Virus record (IMG/VR): IMGVR_UViG_3300004152_000273
Location: 1 to 26,794 of that record
DNA length: 26,794 nt
Source of the DNA: a virus
Strand: one strand, 5' to 3'
The translations under genes and the position numbers were made by a program. Below, one piece after another: positions 6,034-14,586 of the stretch; the first letter of the stretch is position 1, and each line of letters opens with the position of its first letter. The notes under the pieces were generated by a model that was not told the DNA's origin, made no database searches, and saw only the letters and a program-made list of their open reading frames with translations.

Positions 6034-7721
6034 TGCGCGATGACCTGAATGAAGACGAACAACTGCGTCTGCTTTTCAGGGCGGGCGGACTCGACGTTGT
6101 CACCGATGCCAAAGACTCGTTCCACTCGCTCACCGAGGAGATGCAAGGAACTGCCAAGGCGGCGGATAAAGTTCAGGACGCGACAAAGACGGTCGACACG
6201 ACCACTGAGGAAGCGAAGCGAGTTCTGAGCGAGACAAGCACCGTTGTTTCCGATTTGCAGACGAAGATTGCCAGCTTAGAGAAGAAGCAGAATGACCTGG
6301 CGGAGTCATTCAGGTTCGGATTGATTCCCTCGGCTAGCGACTTCAAGGAACAGTACGACCACCTCGGCGGGGAGATCAGTCGGAACCAGAGCATCCTGGA
6401 GGCCGCAACTGGCACGGGCGATGGCGAAAGCGGGAAGGGTGGATTCGCCGGACTGGCTGGAGGCGCCATCAAGGCCGAAAAGGCTATTTCGGCGCTCGCT
6501 ACTGGCCATGGATTGGGCCGTCTCGGCGGGCTGCTCGAACCGCTGGTAGGGCTGATCGGCGGGCCGGCCGGACTCGGACTGGCTATCGGTGCTATGGCGC
6601 TTGCGATCGAGGGGCTACTGCCGAAGTTAGGGACATGGATCGAAAAAATGGACGGGGCCGCGGAAGCCGCGAAGCGGGCTGCGAAGGCAGAGAAAGAATA
6701 CCAGGAAGTCACAAAGAAAGGACAAGAGAAACCAAGCGAGGCCGAATCGGATCAAGCCGAGATCGTCAAACTCATGTTCAAGGGTAAAGGTCAACAGTTA
6801 ACTCAGCAAGGCATTGAACAAGCTCTTAGAGAAGGCGGATTTGGTCTCACTGATGAAGATAAGCAGTTGTTGAAGTTGCATTGGCTCCAGGAAGACGTAA
6901 GAGAAGACATTGAGAAACGCCAAAGGCAGGCAATCCAAAAGCAGACCGTCGAGCTTATGAAAGGCTTGGAAAGGGGAGCCGGCTATGCGGTTAGTGAAGT
7001 CAGCCAAATGGCTGGAAGACGACCTGATCAGTTCCCCGTGAATTTCCGAGAAGCTCTTGAGGCAAGCACTCCAGAAGCTATCGCTGAGGCAAAGGCGCAA
7101 GACAAAGCCGAAGATGAGGCGGAAGCGGAAAGAATCGGGCGGAAGCAAGCCAGGTTTGCCGAAGCAAAAAAGAAAAATGCACGCGAAAAAGAGCACGCGA
7201 AAAATGAGGCGGAGGATGAGGCGGAAGCAGACCGAGCACAAAATAAGATAGACCATCAGCGTGCGCAGGATGCAGCGAAGGCCGAGCGCGACCGCAGGCA
7301 GGCCGAAACTAAGGCCGAGCGCGACCGCAGGCATGCCGAAACCGAGGCCGAGCGCGACCATAGGCAGGCCGAAGCTCAGGCAGCCCGCCAGGCCCGCGAG
7401 GCCACCCCCGAGGCCATCAACCGCCGTGCCGCGGCCGCACAGCAGAATGAGGAGATGGGCGAGGCTCAGCGGCAGAACCAGCTCCGCGCCCAGTACGGTG
7501 GCAACGTGCATCCCGCCTTCGATCCATCCGATCTTCAGCAGGTTGTAGCTTCCGTCGGACGCAATCGAGTGCAGAACAGCTCTCTCGGGTTTACCCTGGC
7601 CCAACAGGTCGATTACTACATGGGCCAACTTGAGGCCAAGATGGTCAGCGATTTCGTGCGCAGCACAAGCGGCTTGCGCGGATCGCAGCGATCCGGCCAG
7701 AATAACACTGGTTTTCCCTGA
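6033..7721 (+). CDS. Tail tape measure protein
   Basis: This 562-residue protein has the tape measure profile. It begins with a long helical region rich in Glu, Lys and Thr (about 1-125), then a Gly-rich hydrophobic hairpin (about 163-198, with LVGLIGGPAGLGLAIGAMAL) that could insert into a membrane, then a very long charged coiled coil (about 205-450) containing tandem 11-residue repeats. The length is modest for the family and would fit a short flexible tail. It lies between the tail completion and tail hub genes. Its base use in the middle (about 6780-7060) is visibly richer in A and T than its flanks, a hint of patchy exchange. Confidence 0.7.
   Translation: MRDDLNEDEQLRLLFRAGGLDVVTDAKDSFHSLTEEMQGTAKAADKVQDATKTVDTTTEEAKRVLSETSTVVSDLQTKIASLEKKQNDLAESFRFGLIPSASDFKEQYDHLGGEISRNQSILEAATGTGDGESGKGGFAGLAGGAIKAEKAISALATGHGLGRLGGLLEPLVGLIGGPAGLGLAIGAMALAIEGLLPKLGTWIEKMDGAAEAAKRAAKAEKEYQEVTKKGQEKPSEAESDQAEIVKLMFKGKGQQLTQQGIEQALREGGFGLTDEDKQLLKLHWLQEDVREDIEKRQRQAIQKQTVELMKGLERGAGYAVSEVSQMAGRRPDQFPVNFREALEASTPEAIAEAKAQDKAEDEAEAERIGRKQARFAEAKKKNAREKEHAKNEAEDEAEADRAQNKIDHQRAQDAAKAERDRRQAETKAERDRRHAETEAERDHRQAEAQAARQAREATPEAINRRAAAAQQNEEMGEAQRQNQLRAQYGGNVHPAFDPSDLQQVVASVGRNRVQNSSLGFTLAQQVDYYMGQLEAKMVSDFVRSTSGLRGSQRSGQNNTGFP
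7278..7376 (+). repeat. Three tandem 33-bp coding repeats in the tape measure gene
   Basis: Three consecutive 33-bp units (7278-7310, 7311-7343, 7344-7376) encode near-identical 11-residue segments of the form (K/E)AERD(R/H)RxAE(T/A). The units keep frame and helix periodicity, so gain or loss of copies would change coiled-coil length without breaking the protein. Confidence 0.85.
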
Positions 7722-7723
7722 CG

Positions 7724-10618
7724 ATGAACGACTACCTGACGATCACAGACCCGCGGACATCGACGACGACGGTCTACAGCTTCGTCGAGCCGCCAGAGTC
7801 GGGCACGGTCTCCGCCGGCACCGTCGATCTGGCCCTCGATCACTGTACGCCGTACAGCCGCGGGGGCATGCCAGAGCTCGACTTCACCAGGATACTCGGC
7901 GCGCTGACCACGCTCCCTGATCCCTGGTCGGCGGGCCCGTGCGTCTGGTCGCACGGAACGAGCCACTCGTCGGCGACGGCTTATTTCAGCGGGTCGGTCG
8001 TAGGCTACCAGGACAGATACGACCATGATCTTGGATGGATTCGGCAGTACCGAGCCCTAGGACTGCGGAACTTGGGCGACTATGTGCCGGTCACGGATGC
8101 CAATACGTACAGTGACAACGCGCAGTTCAACATGCCGGCAAACAGCATCAACTCGATCCCGTCCAGGATGGGCCGGACCGTCGGGCAGGCGGCACTCGAA
8201 ATCCTGTCGATGCCACAAAACGCCGCGGCGCTCAGCATTTTCGGCATCGGCAATTACACGTCGACAGGATCGGGTGGATCCGCGACCGCCGTGATGGTGA
8301 ACGCGCTCTTTGGTTACGGCACCGTCAGCGGCCTCACGCTGGTCGAGGCCGGTAGCGGCTACACGGTCGCCCCAACCGTCGTGGTCGCAGGCCCATGCAC
8401 GACGCAGGCGACGTTCACCGCGACCGTTTCAGTCGGCGGGGCAATCACTGGATTCACAGCGGTTGCACCGGGATACGGAGGGGCTGGCTATACGAGTCCG
8501 CCGGCCGTCATAATCTCGACCTTGCCCGCGATCACGATCACGGACCTGGAAGCGCTTACCGTGATCCCACCGTTCCAGATGACTTTCTGCGGAGAGAAGA
8601 TCCTTGCGTCCGTCGAATCGATCGTTCGCACGTGTCATCCGAACCACTGGCTCTATGTCGATCCGACCGGCAACATCCGGCTGCTCGACCAGCGAGCGTG
8701 TGCGAACAATACCGTCACGCTCAACGGGTCCGATCCTCGCTGGCTGATGCCCGACCTGCACCGGGATCTGTCCGATTCGTACAGTCAGCTCCTCGTGCGA
8801 GGCGACATCTCCGTTACTGGGGTCTGGTTAGGAACCGCCCCGACGGCCGCCACGGGGACGGTTGTCTACAATGGACCTCTCACATCTGGAGCGACAAACA
8901 CCGGTGGACTGATCGAGGACTTCGCCTGGGGACCGTACACGACCAACGCCGCCGCCAAGGCGGCCTATTCAATCTCGTCGTTCAAGCAATTGACCCTGGG
9001 TACTGGGCAGGACTTAGGGAGCTGCGTTTGCGACAGTACGACTGAAGTCACGATCACATCAAATAATACTGCACTTACTCTGGCGGCCGACCAGCTTGAT
9101 CAGACAGACACGGGGCTGCACGCGATTATCACCGTTTCAGAGATAATTGCTAGCAGTGGTCTCGCGTCGGTTAGCGCCAATTTTTCAACGCAAGTCATCG
9201 CGAACACGGCCATGAGCGCGGGTGGCTCATCTACTTTGACGCTTGCACAGCCAATGCCGGTAACAACGTACAATTCATATTTTCTCACATTCTTGAACGG
9301 CGCCGGGAATGTGGTCTATCGGCGATATCTCGTTGTGAACCATGAAGTCGGAGCCGCGCTTCAGAATGCCTTTCCGTTTCCATTCGCATTCTCAACTGCC
9401 GCTTACATGGGGACGGGCCCCAATGTGTACAATGCGGCTGCTTTGACTTCTGCGCCGATGGGAATCGCCCTCTATCCCTCAGCCGGCGTCCCCTCTGGCG
9501 AAGGCGCTCTGGCAAATGATATCATATGTGATCCTACATCCGGGACCATCCTTTTCAACCAGCCGACTGCGTTCGACAACGGTTTTGGGCTGATTACTCC
9601 CAGCTCTGTCTTCGTCTTCGTCCCCGTGGCGACTGGAGCCCTTCAGGAATGGTATCCTTCCTCTACGACCTATGGGGGCACGCTTTACACGGTCGAGGGC
9701 ATCCAACGCACAAAGACGATCACGCTGAGAGACTGGACACAGGAAAGCTCGACGAATTACAACCTGGCGACATTTGCGTATGAGCAGTTTACGTCGATCT
9801 GCGATATTGTGATCGAGGGCACGTTCAGCTATCTGGGACTGGCCACGAACTATCTCGCCCCGGGCCAGGCCATCTCCATTGCCGGCAACGGCTACACTAC
9901 CGGCTATGAATCTGCGGCGATTCCGGTCGCGAGCACGGAAGTGATCTTCCAGCCCGGGAACGAAGGCACGAGCTACCTCACGATTTGCCATCTCTCGAAC
10001 CGGCGGCAGAGGTATACGGGCGCCGTCTATGTGCGGCCGCCAGTTACTACTGGGTTTTTCTACGGATCTGAAGCGACCTTGAAGGCGACAACCCAAGCGG
10101 CCGCCGCGAACCAAGCGATCGCCCAAAACACATTCGGCGCGCCTTCTGACTTATCAAACTTTGTAACAGGATCCGCAGCCGACCTGGCGGGCCAAGTGAG
10201 GGGCGTAAGCCAGGATCTGGCGGGCTTTAGGGCAGGCATGACACAAGATGCCGTGGGGATCAGCCAGGGCATGACACAACTAGCCGCGGGGATGAGTGAG
10301 CCAGCGCCGATGAGCGGGAATCCCGAAGATTGGGGAATCGGTGGACCTGGCCAAAATGCGGGACGCCGCAACGCGATCACAATCGCTGAGGTGGAACGCC
10401 AAATTCAGCAAGATCGGGCGCGAGAACGGAAGGATCGAGAGGCGGGCGATCGCGAGTTCTACGGACCTGGCCGGGATGCCTGGGCGGATCAACCCCGGGG
10501 GGAGACAGAGGCTTCGAAAGCGGCAGAGGCCGAACGTAGAGCACGTGCCACAGCCCACGAGCCGCGATCAATCACCCGATACAACGATCAGGCTCCCGAA
10601 GAAGAGAGCAGCGAATGA
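7724..10618 (+). CDS. Large tail hub / baseplate-like protein
   Basis: The protein has 964 residues and follows the tape measure. It is beta-rich throughout. Residues about 1-180 and about 270-340 (QMTFCGEKILASVES and NHWLYVDPTGNIRLLDQ) read like the two halves of a tail hub. Between them, about 185-268, is an inserted glycine-rich module with twice the pattern GYT-x-x-P-x-V-x-I (TLVEAGSGYTVAPTVVVAG and GGAGYTSPPAVIIS), a motif of surface proteins. Residues about 780-860 form a coiled coil with repeats of the type GMTQLAAGMS and DLAGFRAGMT. The C-terminus is highly charged. A role in tail-tip assembly and cell contact is inferred from position. The following gene overlaps by four bases. Confidence 0.55.
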   Translation: MNDYLTITDPRTSTTTVYSFVEPPESGTVSAGTVDLALDHCTPYSRGGMPELDFTRILGALTTLPDPWSAGPCVWSHGTSHSSATAYFSGSVVGYQDRYDHDLGWIRQYRALGLRNLGDYVPVTDANTYSDNAQFNMPANSINSIPSRMGRTVGQAALEILSMPQNAAALSIFGIGNYTSTGSGGSATAVMVNALFGYGTVSGLTLVEAGSGYTVAPTVVVAGPCTTQATFTATVSVGGAITGFTAVAPGYGGAGYTSPPAVIISTLPAITITDLEALTVIPPFQMTFCGEKILASVESIVRTCHPNHWLYVDPTGNIRLLDQRACANNTVTLNGSDPRWLMPDLHRDLSDSYSQLLVRGDISVTGVWLGTAPTAATGTVVYNGPLTSGATNTGGLIEDFAWGPYTTNAAAKAAYSISSFKQLTLGTGQDLGSCVCDSTTEVTITSNNTALTLAADQLDQTDTGLHAIITVSEIIASSGLASVSANFSTQVIANTAMSAGGSSTLTLAQPMPVTTYNSYFLTFLNGAGNVVYRRYLVVNHEVGAALQNAFPFPFAFSTAAYMGTGPNVYNAAALTSAPMGIALYPSAGVPSGEGALANDIICDPTSGTILFNQPTAFDNGFGLITPSSVFVFVPVATGALQEWYPSSTTYGGTLYTVEGIQRTKTITLRDWTQESSTNYNLATFAYEQFTSICDIVIEGTFSYLGLATNYLAPGQAISIAGNGYTTGYESAAIPVASTEVIFQPGNEGTSYLTICHLSNRRQRYTGAVYVRPPVTTGFFYGSEATLKATTQAAAANQAIAQNTFGAPSDLSNFVTGSAADLAGQVRGVSQDLAGFRAGMTQDAVGISQGMTQLAAGMSEPAPMSGNPEDWGIGGPGQNAGRRNAITIAEVERQIQQDRARERKDREAGDREFYGPGRDAWADQPRGETEASKAAEAERRARATAHEPRSITRYNDQAPEEESSE

Positions 10619-10992
10619 ACGATTCCGCCATTCCTCGACTAGAACTGATCGAGGACCGTTTTGAGCGGCAGATTCTTCTCGTACAACAGCTTCAACGTCA
10701 GGTCGCGAACCTGGCGAACCAGATTCAGCAGGTCCAGGGTCAGCAGGGAGGAAGCGGTACCGGCAGTGGCGGAATCGTGTATTTCCTGAACCCGATCGCG
10801 ATCTCACCGGGCGGCTCAGTAACCGGGCAGACGATCTGGGTCAACCTCGGCGGAACCCAGACGGCCTCCGGCTACACCAACGCGACCGTCTACAACGAGA
10901 TGGCCTCGGCGACAGTCGCGACCAGCGGGAAGATCATCATCGTCGGGCCGAACCCGGACGGCACATGGTCAGTAATAACGCAGAGTTGCTGA
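10615..10992 (+). CDS. Small fibre-like protein with N-terminal coiled coil
   Basis: The protein has 125 residues. Residues about 8-42 form a clear heptad coiled coil (LELIEDRFERQILLVQQLQ, then QVANLANQIQQVQ), followed by a glycine/serine linker and a short beta domain (GGIVYFLNPIAISPGG up to GKIIIVGPNPDGTWSVI). This is the shape of a trimeric tail-fibre stalk with a small knob. The start ATG overlaps the stop of the hub gene (ATGA), and its own TGA overlaps the next ATG (TGATG), so the set is co-translated. The function is inferred. Confidence 0.6.
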   Translation: MNDSAIPRLELIEDRFERQILLVQQLQRQVANLANQIQQVQGQQGGSGTGSGGIVYFLNPIAISPGGSVTGQTIWVNLGGTQTASGYTNATVYNEMASATVATSGKIIIVGPNPDGTWSVITQSC

Positions 10993-11489
10993 TGTCGCTG
11001 ACTATGTTCGATGTGGGGAATAGTTCGCCATGCACGTGTGGCGGATGCAACTGCGCCGCTGTGTGGAACGCATTGCTCAGTTCGCAGTTTGTGGTATGCA
11101 CTCATTCGATTCTAGGGACTAAAACCCTCGGTTATAGCGGAGGATATTTAGCCAATCATTCGTGGGCATACAATTATCCTGGATATTGCGGATGTGGCGC
11201 AGACAGTTCCTATCATATATCCACTGTGGAACTAACTCCGCCCGCAACATGCGCACTGGGGCTGCAATGGCTAGTTAACGGAAGTGGGTGCCCTGCCATG
11301 GGATCTCCAAGCCCGTATTTCTATTGGTCTGCAACAGCTGGAAACTGCACCGTTACCTGTGACCCCGCAGTGCCCACTATCACATTTGCCAATTGCCAAG
11401 TTGGTGCGGCCTGCGCAACGGACCTTGAAAAACTCCTTGGGATCGCGACCCCTGCGACCTTCAGTTGCACCATCACGGGTTACTCGTGA
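10992..11489 (+). CDS. Cys-rich tail-tip or receptor-binding candidate
   Basis: I choose the ATG at 10992, which overlaps the upstream stop as TGATG, over an upstream ATG at 10965; this gives 165 residues. About twelve Cys are present, with a dense N-terminal cluster CTCGGCNC and further pairs (YCGCG, CTVTCDP, CQVGAAC). The remainder is aromatic and small-residue rich (GYLANHSWAYNYPGYCGCG). No signal peptide is present. The base composition is less GC-rich than the neighbours. The last position in the tail cluster and the Cys/aromatic content fit a disulfide- or metal-stabilised adhesin, but no known family is recognised. Confidence 0.55.
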   Translation: MSLTMFDVGNSSPCTCGGCNCAAVWNALLSSQFVVCTHSILGTKTLGYSGGYLANHSWAYNYPGYCGCGADSSYHISTVELTPPATCALGLQWLVNGSGCPAMGSPSPYFYWSATAGNCTVTCDPAVPTITFANCQVGAACATDLEKLLGIATPATFSCTITGYS

Positions 11490-11776
11490 AATCCGAATTG
11501 CGAGCACTCTTGGAAATCTGGGCACATTCCAGCATTGCGAGCCAGCGCGACCAAGCTACCTGGTTCCTGCGGAACTATGAGCCTCGATCAATCCCTCGAC
11601 CAATCGAGGACACGATCCCGTTCGCCCAACTTCGACCCTTCTATCTTCTCATCGCGCGCTGCCCTTACCGCACTCACCCTACGTGTGGCTGTTCCGATCA
11701 GCACTGCGGTCTCACGAACACCCGAGTCACCCTGACCCACTGCCTCGCGTGCGTCCGCACTGGCAGGACCCCATGA
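11486..11776 (+). CDS. Small Cys-cluster protein between tail and terminase genes
   Basis: The GTG at 11486 overlaps the upstream stop (GTGA) and the stop overlaps the terminase ATG (ATGA), giving a 96-residue protein that starts VKSELRALLEIWAHSSIASQR. The N-terminal half is helical and basic. The C-terminal part has CPYRTHPTCGCSDQHCG and HCLACV, enough Cys/His for one or two zinc sites. I do not recognise the family. Tight coupling to the large terminase gene suggests a packaging or virion role, which is inference. Confidence 0.55.
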   Translation: MKSELRALLEIWAHSSIASQRDQATWFLRNYEPRSIPRPIEDTIPFAQLRPFYLLIARCPYRTHPTCGCSDQHCGLTNTRVTLTHCLACVRTGRTP

Positions 11777-13254
11777 CCCCCCTCGAGTCCCTCGCCGACA
11801 GCCTCCTCGCCGTCCGCGACGACCCCGCCGCCTTCAACACCGCGTTTTTGGGCCGTCCCCCTTACTGGTCGCGCCAGCTCGAGCTCTGCCGGTCCGTGGT
11901 CCAGTACCGTACGACGGTCGCGTATTCCGGCAACATGATCGGCAAGGACTATTGGATCGCGGGAACCATCCTTTGGTGGTTGCTCACGCGGCCGGACTCG
12001 CTCTGCATCATCACCGGACCGACGCAGATGGTGCTCGGCAGCGTGACCTTCAAAGAGATCAGACGGTGTCTCGAAGGAGCGGTCCTGCCGTTCGGGGGCA
12101 AGCTTTCCAGCGGCATCAAGACCAGCCCGGCGGTCATTGAGATCGCGCCCGGCTGGCAAGCCCTGGGGTTCAGCACAACGTGCGTCGAACGCGCCTCGGG
12201 CCAGCACGCCGAGCACCTTCTGGCCGTGATCGAGGAGGCTTCCGGCGTCGAGGATTTCGTCTTCGACGCGATCGACTCCCTCGGCTATGAGCGACTGGTG
12301 TGCATTGGCAACCCGATCCGGGCGGAAGGCAAGTTCGTGGACCTGATTCGCCAGGCCGACCGCGATCGGGCCGACAATGTGCCCCCCCGCCTGGCCGTCA
12401 ACGCCATCCGGATCCCGAGCACGGAATCGCCGCACGCGCACCAGGAGAAAAGCGAGTTCGGGTTGGCCGATCAGACCTGGATCGAGAGCATGTACCACAA
12501 GTACGGCAAGGGCTCACTCTGGGTCAAGTCGCACATCGAGGCCCGCATACCCGATGTCGACGCCGAACAACTGATCGATCCCGCGTGGCTTGACTACCAC
12601 CGCTCGCAACAACGGCCGCAAGTCCCGCCGAATCACCCAGTCAACTCCACGCGCCGAATCGCCTGCGACCTCGCCGAAGGCGTCGGCCGCGATAGTACCT
12701 GCATCGTGGTCGTCGATGATTGGGGCCTGCTCGAGGTCGTGTTGAGCAGCGACGCGGGCCTGCCGGAAGCAGCCGCGACCATCCATCGGCTGGCAATTAA
12801 GTGGAACGTGCCGCACGATAAGATCACCTACGACAAGCTGGGGATCGGCCGCACCTTCCCGAACCACCTGGCGCGTTATGGAATCACAACGGCGATCCCC
12901 TACGCCGGGGAGGGCAGGCCGCGAGACCCCAGCTCGTATACCAACCTGCGAACGGAGGCAGGCTTTCGGCTCCGCAATCGGCTCGATCTCAGACACCCGC
13001 TCGTCGTCCCCACCCGGCCGTCCCCACCCGGCCTCGATCCCTCCCCGCGACCCCCGAGCATCGCACCCCAGATGCCGTTCTACTTCTGCGCCGGCGACTA
13101 CTTCGCACGGTTGGTCGATGAGCTGAGGCCCTTGACCTACAGCCTGGTCGGCAGAAAGAGCAAGCTCATGCCCAAGGACGATTGGGCAACGATCCTCGGC
13201 CACTCGCCCGACGTCGCGGATGCGCTCATCCAGAGCATGATTCTTACGAAGTAG
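11773..13254 (+). CDS. terL: Terminase large subunit
   Basis: The ATG at 11773 overlaps the previous stop; 493 residues result. The ATPase domain has a Walker A-like loop YSGNMIGKDYW (about 51-61; Lys is present and Asp replaces the usual Thr/Ser), a Walker B strand LLAVIEEASG (about 149-158) with Glu-Glu, and the motif III segment VCIGNP (about 176-181). The nuclease domain has the RNase H-like acidic set: Asp about 299 in RIACDLAEGVGRDST, Asp about 354 in ITYDKLGIG, and a late Asp in GHSPDVADAL. It packages DNA into the prohead and cuts it. No small subunit lies directly upstream; a candidate lies at 25841-26176. Confidence 0.85.
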   Translation: MTPLESLADSLLAVRDDPAAFNTAFLGRPPYWSRQLELCRSVVQYRTTVAYSGNMIGKDYWIAGTILWWLLTRPDSLCIITGPTQMVLGSVTFKEIRRCLEGAVLPFGGKLSSGIKTSPAVIEIAPGWQALGFSTTCVERASGQHAEHLLAVIEEASGVEDFVFDAIDSLGYERLVCIGNPIRAEGKFVDLIRQADRDRADNVPPRLAVNAIRIPSTESPHAHQEKSEFGLADQTWIESMYHKYGKGSLWVKSHIEARIPDVDAEQLIDPAWLDYHRSQQRPQVPPNHPVNSTRRIACDLAEGVGRDSTCIVVVDDWGLLEVVLSSDAGLPEAAATIHRLAIKWNVPHDKITYDKLGIGRTFPNHLARYGITTAIPYAGEGRPRDPSSYTNLRTEAGFRLRNRLDLRHPLVVPTRPSPPGLDPSPRPPSIAPQMPFYFCAGDYFARLVDELRPLTYSLVGRKSKLMPKDDWATILGHSPDVADALIQSMILTK

Positions 13255-13255
13255 A

Positions 13256-13444
13256 TCACTTCTTCGATCTGATGCGGGCGAGTTCTCGCAAAACTAACTC
13301 GCGCACGTACGCAGCCATCGACTGGCCGTGTCTCGCAGCTACTTCTCTCAACTCCTGGTGCACAGAAGGTAGCAACTCAAGCCGCACGGCCTTCACTTCG
13401 GTTGCAGTTGCGGGCATTGGCCTCTCCTCTCTCTTGCGTGCCAT
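13256..13444 (-). CDS. Ribbon-helix-helix transcription factor (CopG/Arc type)
   Basis: The protein has 62 residues with the ribbon-helix-helix pattern: strand VKAVRLELLPS, helix VHQELREVAARHG, helix SMAAYVRELVLRELARI. The N-terminus is basic. A GGAG sequence lies nine bases before the ATG. It is transcribed away from the operon at 13642 from a promoter at 13511-13539; the two promoters share an inverted repeat, so this dimer is the natural candidate repressor of both. It ends one base after the terminase stop, convergent with it. Confidence 0.75.
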   Translation of the reverse strand: MARKREERPMPATATEVKAVRLELLPSVHQELREVAARHGQSMAAYVRELVLRELARIRSKK

Positions 13445-13510
13445 GCGGGCTCTCCATCGCGGGTTATGTTGTTACGATGATCTTAAGAGACGTCCACACG
13501 GTATGCAAGA

Positions 13511-13539
13511 AGTGTACGGCCGATCAAAGGGAATGTCAA
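13511..13539 (-). promoter_or_regulatory. Sigma-70 promoter for the ribbon-helix-helix gene
   Basis: On the minus strand TTGACA (13539-13534) is followed by 17 bases and TACACT (13516-13511). The -35 hexamer is a perfect consensus. Confidence 0.7.
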
Positions 13540-13568
13540 GACAAAATAATTTTGGCATTGTGTTGACA
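13534..13568. promoter_or_regulatory. Shared inverted-repeat operator between divergent promoters
   Basis: The region between the two -35 boxes is symmetric: TGTCAA (13534-13539) and TTGACA (13563-13568) are inverted copies, and inside them CAAAAT-A-ATTTTG (13542-13554) is a second palindrome. A protein dimer or tetramer bound here would cover both -35 boxes. Confidence 0.6.
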
Positions 13569-13591
13569 TCATTACAACGTGAGCGTAAGAT
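13563..13591 (+). promoter_or_regulatory. Sigma-70 promoter for the recombination operon
   Basis: TTGACA (13563-13568), a 17-base spacer and TAAGAT (13586-13591) precede the gene at 13642. The expected +1 is near 13598. Confidence 0.7.
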
Positions 13592-13641
13592 ATCCTCAGA
13601 CGGCCGACTTCCGGCCATCATCACTCTGAGGAGTATTCGCT

Positions 13642-13839
13642 GTGTCTGCGAGACGAACTTCTAGTATCACCCGTGCAGAGCGCAAGGAAGCCCTGCATCA
13701 CATCTCCGAGCTCAGTGGATGGCTGTGGAGCCATCCGCTCACCCCGCAGCACGCTCAACAGCGCGCGGATCGAGTCCTCGAGCTGGAGCGATGGCAGGCC
13801 TATCTCGCGAACCTTGACCGTCCTAGGAGGACATCATGA
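13642..13839 (+). CDS. Small helical hypothetical protein
   Basis: The protein has 65 residues and a GTG start with AGGAG eight bases upstream. It is helical and charged (AERKEALHHISELSGWLW, QHAQQRADRVLELERWQAYL), with no recognised domain. It is the first gene behind the promoter at 13563-13591 and overlaps the annealing protein gene by four bases (ATGA), so it probably works with it or controls it. Confidence 0.6.
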   Translation: MSARRTSSITRAERKEALHHISELSGWLWSHPLTPQHAQQRADRVLELERWQAYLANLDRPRRTS

Positions 13840-14546
13840 ACCGCTACTGCCGCCACTGCGGTGACTGGGTGCCTCACGACGCACCGTCCGCGATCTGCGG
13901 CCGGTGCGCCTGCCTCCCGGTCGCTGAACGGGGCCGCGCGCAGACGACCCCGCCGCCGGCCCAGGTGCCCGGGAGCGACGATGCGCCAGAGGGTTCTCAG
14001 GCCCCCCGGATCATGCCCGAGGACGAGCAGGCCCGTCGAAATCGGCTCCATGGTCAGCGCGTGGAGTTCGTTCGAGCGGCTTGGGAGCGTGGCCGGCGCG
14101 CATTGCTCGCGCGCGCTCTCGACCCCACCCGCGCGGATTGGGCGGCGCCCAAACCCCTGGAAAAGGAGGATCGCCTCGACCGCTGGCGCGCCCTTGCCGC
14201 GGAGTTCGCGCCCGGAGAAGTCCGGGTTCGTCCGCAGGGGTCGCGACAGGTTCAGTTCATCACGGCCCGCACCGTGATGAACCGCCTCGACGAGGTACTG
14301 GGCCCGGCCAATTGGTGGGACGAATACACGCCCTTGGAAAACTCAGTGATCTGCCGTTTGACCATTCGCCTGCCCGATGGCACGACGCTGACGAAGTCTG
14401 ATGCCGGCGGCTACGCCGGGATGGCGGACTCGGGCGATGACGACAAGAGCGGCTTCTCCGACGCCTTTAAGCGCGCGGCAGTCAAGTTCGGCATTGGCCG
14501 TTACCTCTACCGCGACGGGGTGCCACACTTCGCTGCGGTCGGCTGA
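13836..14546 (+). CDS. Rad52/Rad22-family single-strand annealing protein
   Basis: The protein has 236 residues. From about 145 to the end it has the Rad52 core: ITARTVMNRLDEVLGPANWW, then a beta sheet (VICRLTIRLPDGTTLTKSD), AGGYAGMADSGDDDKSGFSDAFKRAAVKFGIGRYLY, the last part being the best-conserved segment of phage and bacterial Rad52 homologues. The N-terminus holds a CRHCGDW...CGRCAC zinc-ribbon-like pair, followed by a flexible Pro/Gly/Ser region and a charged helical part. It should anneal single-stranded DNA during replication and recombination. AGGAGG precedes the ATG. No partner exonuclease is visible in the window. Confidence 0.8.
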   Translation: MNRYCRHCGDWVPHDAPSAICGRCACLPVAERGRAQTTPPPAQVPGSDDAPEGSQAPRIMPEDEQARRNRLHGQRVEFVRAAWERGRRALLARALDPTRADWAAPKPLEKEDRLDRWRALAAEFAPGEVRVRPQGSRQVQFITARTVMNRLDEVLGPANWWDEYTPLENSVICRLTIRLPDGTTLTKSDAGGYAGMADSGDDDKSGFSDAFKRAAVKFGIGRYLYRDGVPHFAAVG

Positions 14547-14558
14547 TGTGAAAGGGGA

Positions 14559-14586
14559 GGCGCGGGTCGCTGACACGGCCCGCGCC
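14559..14586 (+). promoter_or_regulatory. Strong intergenic hairpin after the annealing gene
   Basis: GGCGCGGG (14559-14566) pairs perfectly with CCCGCGCC (14579-14586). There is no T run, so it is more likely an RNA stabiliser or attenuator than an intrinsic terminator. Confidence 0.45.

Noticed and set aside
6798-7628. Long minus-strand frame with hydrophobic repeats
   Set aside because: It is the shadow of the tape measure coiled coil; its repeats are those of the plus-strand gene.
9479-10126. Minus-strand 215-residue frame
   Set aside because: Shadow frame opposite the tail hub gene; Arg-rich composition typical of antisense frames in high-GC DNA and no ribosome site support.
13594-13631. 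RNA hairpin hiding the ribosome site of the gene at 13642 (CCTCAGA with TCTGAGG)
   Set aside because: The predicted transcription start is near 13598, so most of the 5' arm would not be in the RNA. It may still be a DNA-level dyad.
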